Positions 63,745-64,000 of a stretch of 64,000 bases of DNA are shown here, one piece after another. Position 1 is the stretch's first letter, and each line of letters starts with the position of its first letter. This DNA is from Paenibacillus sp. N3.4. Its GTDB lineage: Bacteria > Bacillota > Bacilli > Paenibacillales > NBRC-103111. Position numbers and translations under genes: made by a program. The stretch lies in the NCBI RefSeq assembly GCF_008017805.1, contig NZ_VRTT01000040.1, positions 1 to 64,000 of the forward strand, in the 5' to 3' direction. Under the pieces are notes generated by a model. The model was not told the origin of the DNA. It saw only the letters and a program-made list of their open reading frames with translations, and did not search any database.

Positions 63745-64000
63745 CGTTTGGTAATGGATAAACATGATTGTGGTTAGGGCACGTGAAACCTTATGTCAGA
63801 TCCTCTGCCATCGATTGAAAGGGGATTTCCAAAATTATCAATATTCATCATATAACGATTCGACAAACAACCACTCCTATAAATCTGGATAACTAGGTGA
63901 GACTATTGATGGAACAGGGTTTTTTTGGAATAAAGTCTTTACATGACAGATACTCTTTTGTAAAATAAACCATAGGTAAATTAATTTACTCGATGTAAGA
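63745..64000. other. Right-end intergenic region
   Basis: No gene seen. TTTACA (63938-63943), 17 bp, TAAAAT (63961-63966) is a plausible plus-strand promoter for a gene outside the window. Confidence 0.4.

Overview
The window reads as chromosomal DNA of a spore-forming, low-to-moderate-GC Gram-positive bacterium of the Paenibacillaceae (Paenibacillus or close kin). Evidence: strong AGGAGG ribosome sites, TTG/GTG starts, sporulation genes (spoVB, a KinB-like kinase), T-box leaders, separate secD and secF, and a gene order largely collinear with the B. subtilis spoVB-secDF-recJ-apt-relA-dtd-hisS-aspS-yrvM-rarA-cymR-yrvO-mnmA-yrrD-yrrI-alaS-yrzL-yrrK-yrzB-yrrL-yrrN-yrrO-yrrR segment. No rRNA, tRNA, CRISPR array, prophage or intact insertion sequence was seen.

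Layout. 1-8.8 kb: end of a DUF421 protein, spoVB (minus strand), a ComN-like regulator, secD-secF, a damaged cation-diffusion-facilitator homologue, recJ-apt. 9-21.7 kb: relA-dtd, a FAD oxidoreductase, a very acidic small protein, doxX/hxlR divergent pair, T-box-hisS-aspS-tcdA, rarA, DUF3889. 22.5-28.8 kb: AlkZ-like protein, mnmA, cymR-cysteine desulfurase-yrrD-like, zinc-ribbon protein, AI-2E transporter, then a Fur-box promoter that drives no recognisable gene (candidate iron-regulated small RNA) and a DUF3951 protein. 28.8-42.4 kb: T-box-alaS, ireB-ruvX-two DUF1292 genes, mltG, two U32 proteins (tRNA hydroxylation), chemoreceptor, class B PBP, KinB-like kinase. 42.5-49.3 kb: lipL, esterase, pdhABCD (lipoylation next to its client complex). 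49.9-54.3 kb: OmdA-like protein, ArsR-MFS pair, T-box-serC. 54.7-63.6 kb: an ArgR-box transcarbamylase of unknown specificity, then a block reading as phospholipid salvage: ugpA-ugpE-ugpB (glycerol-3-phosphate/glycerophosphodiester import), ugpQ, aas (lysophospholipid acyltransferase/acyl-ACP synthetase) and lplT (lysophospholipid flippase).

Six genes (DUF421, CDF, rarA, mnmA, serC, ugpE) are broken by single-base losses. Nine losses are inferred, most of them explicable as one base missing from a short homopolymer. This looks more like sequencing or assembly undercalls than biology, although the CDF homologue also lacks metal ligands.

Most interesting signals: (1) the orphan Fur-box promoter plus bidirectional terminator at 28.3-28.5 kb; (2) a two-copy intergenic element (43.4 and 63.7 kb) with a compensatory stem change; (3) the ArgR-box transcarbamylase with altered substrate loops; (4) the ugp-ugpQ-aas-lplT block; (5) a 98-residue protein with 50 acidic residues.
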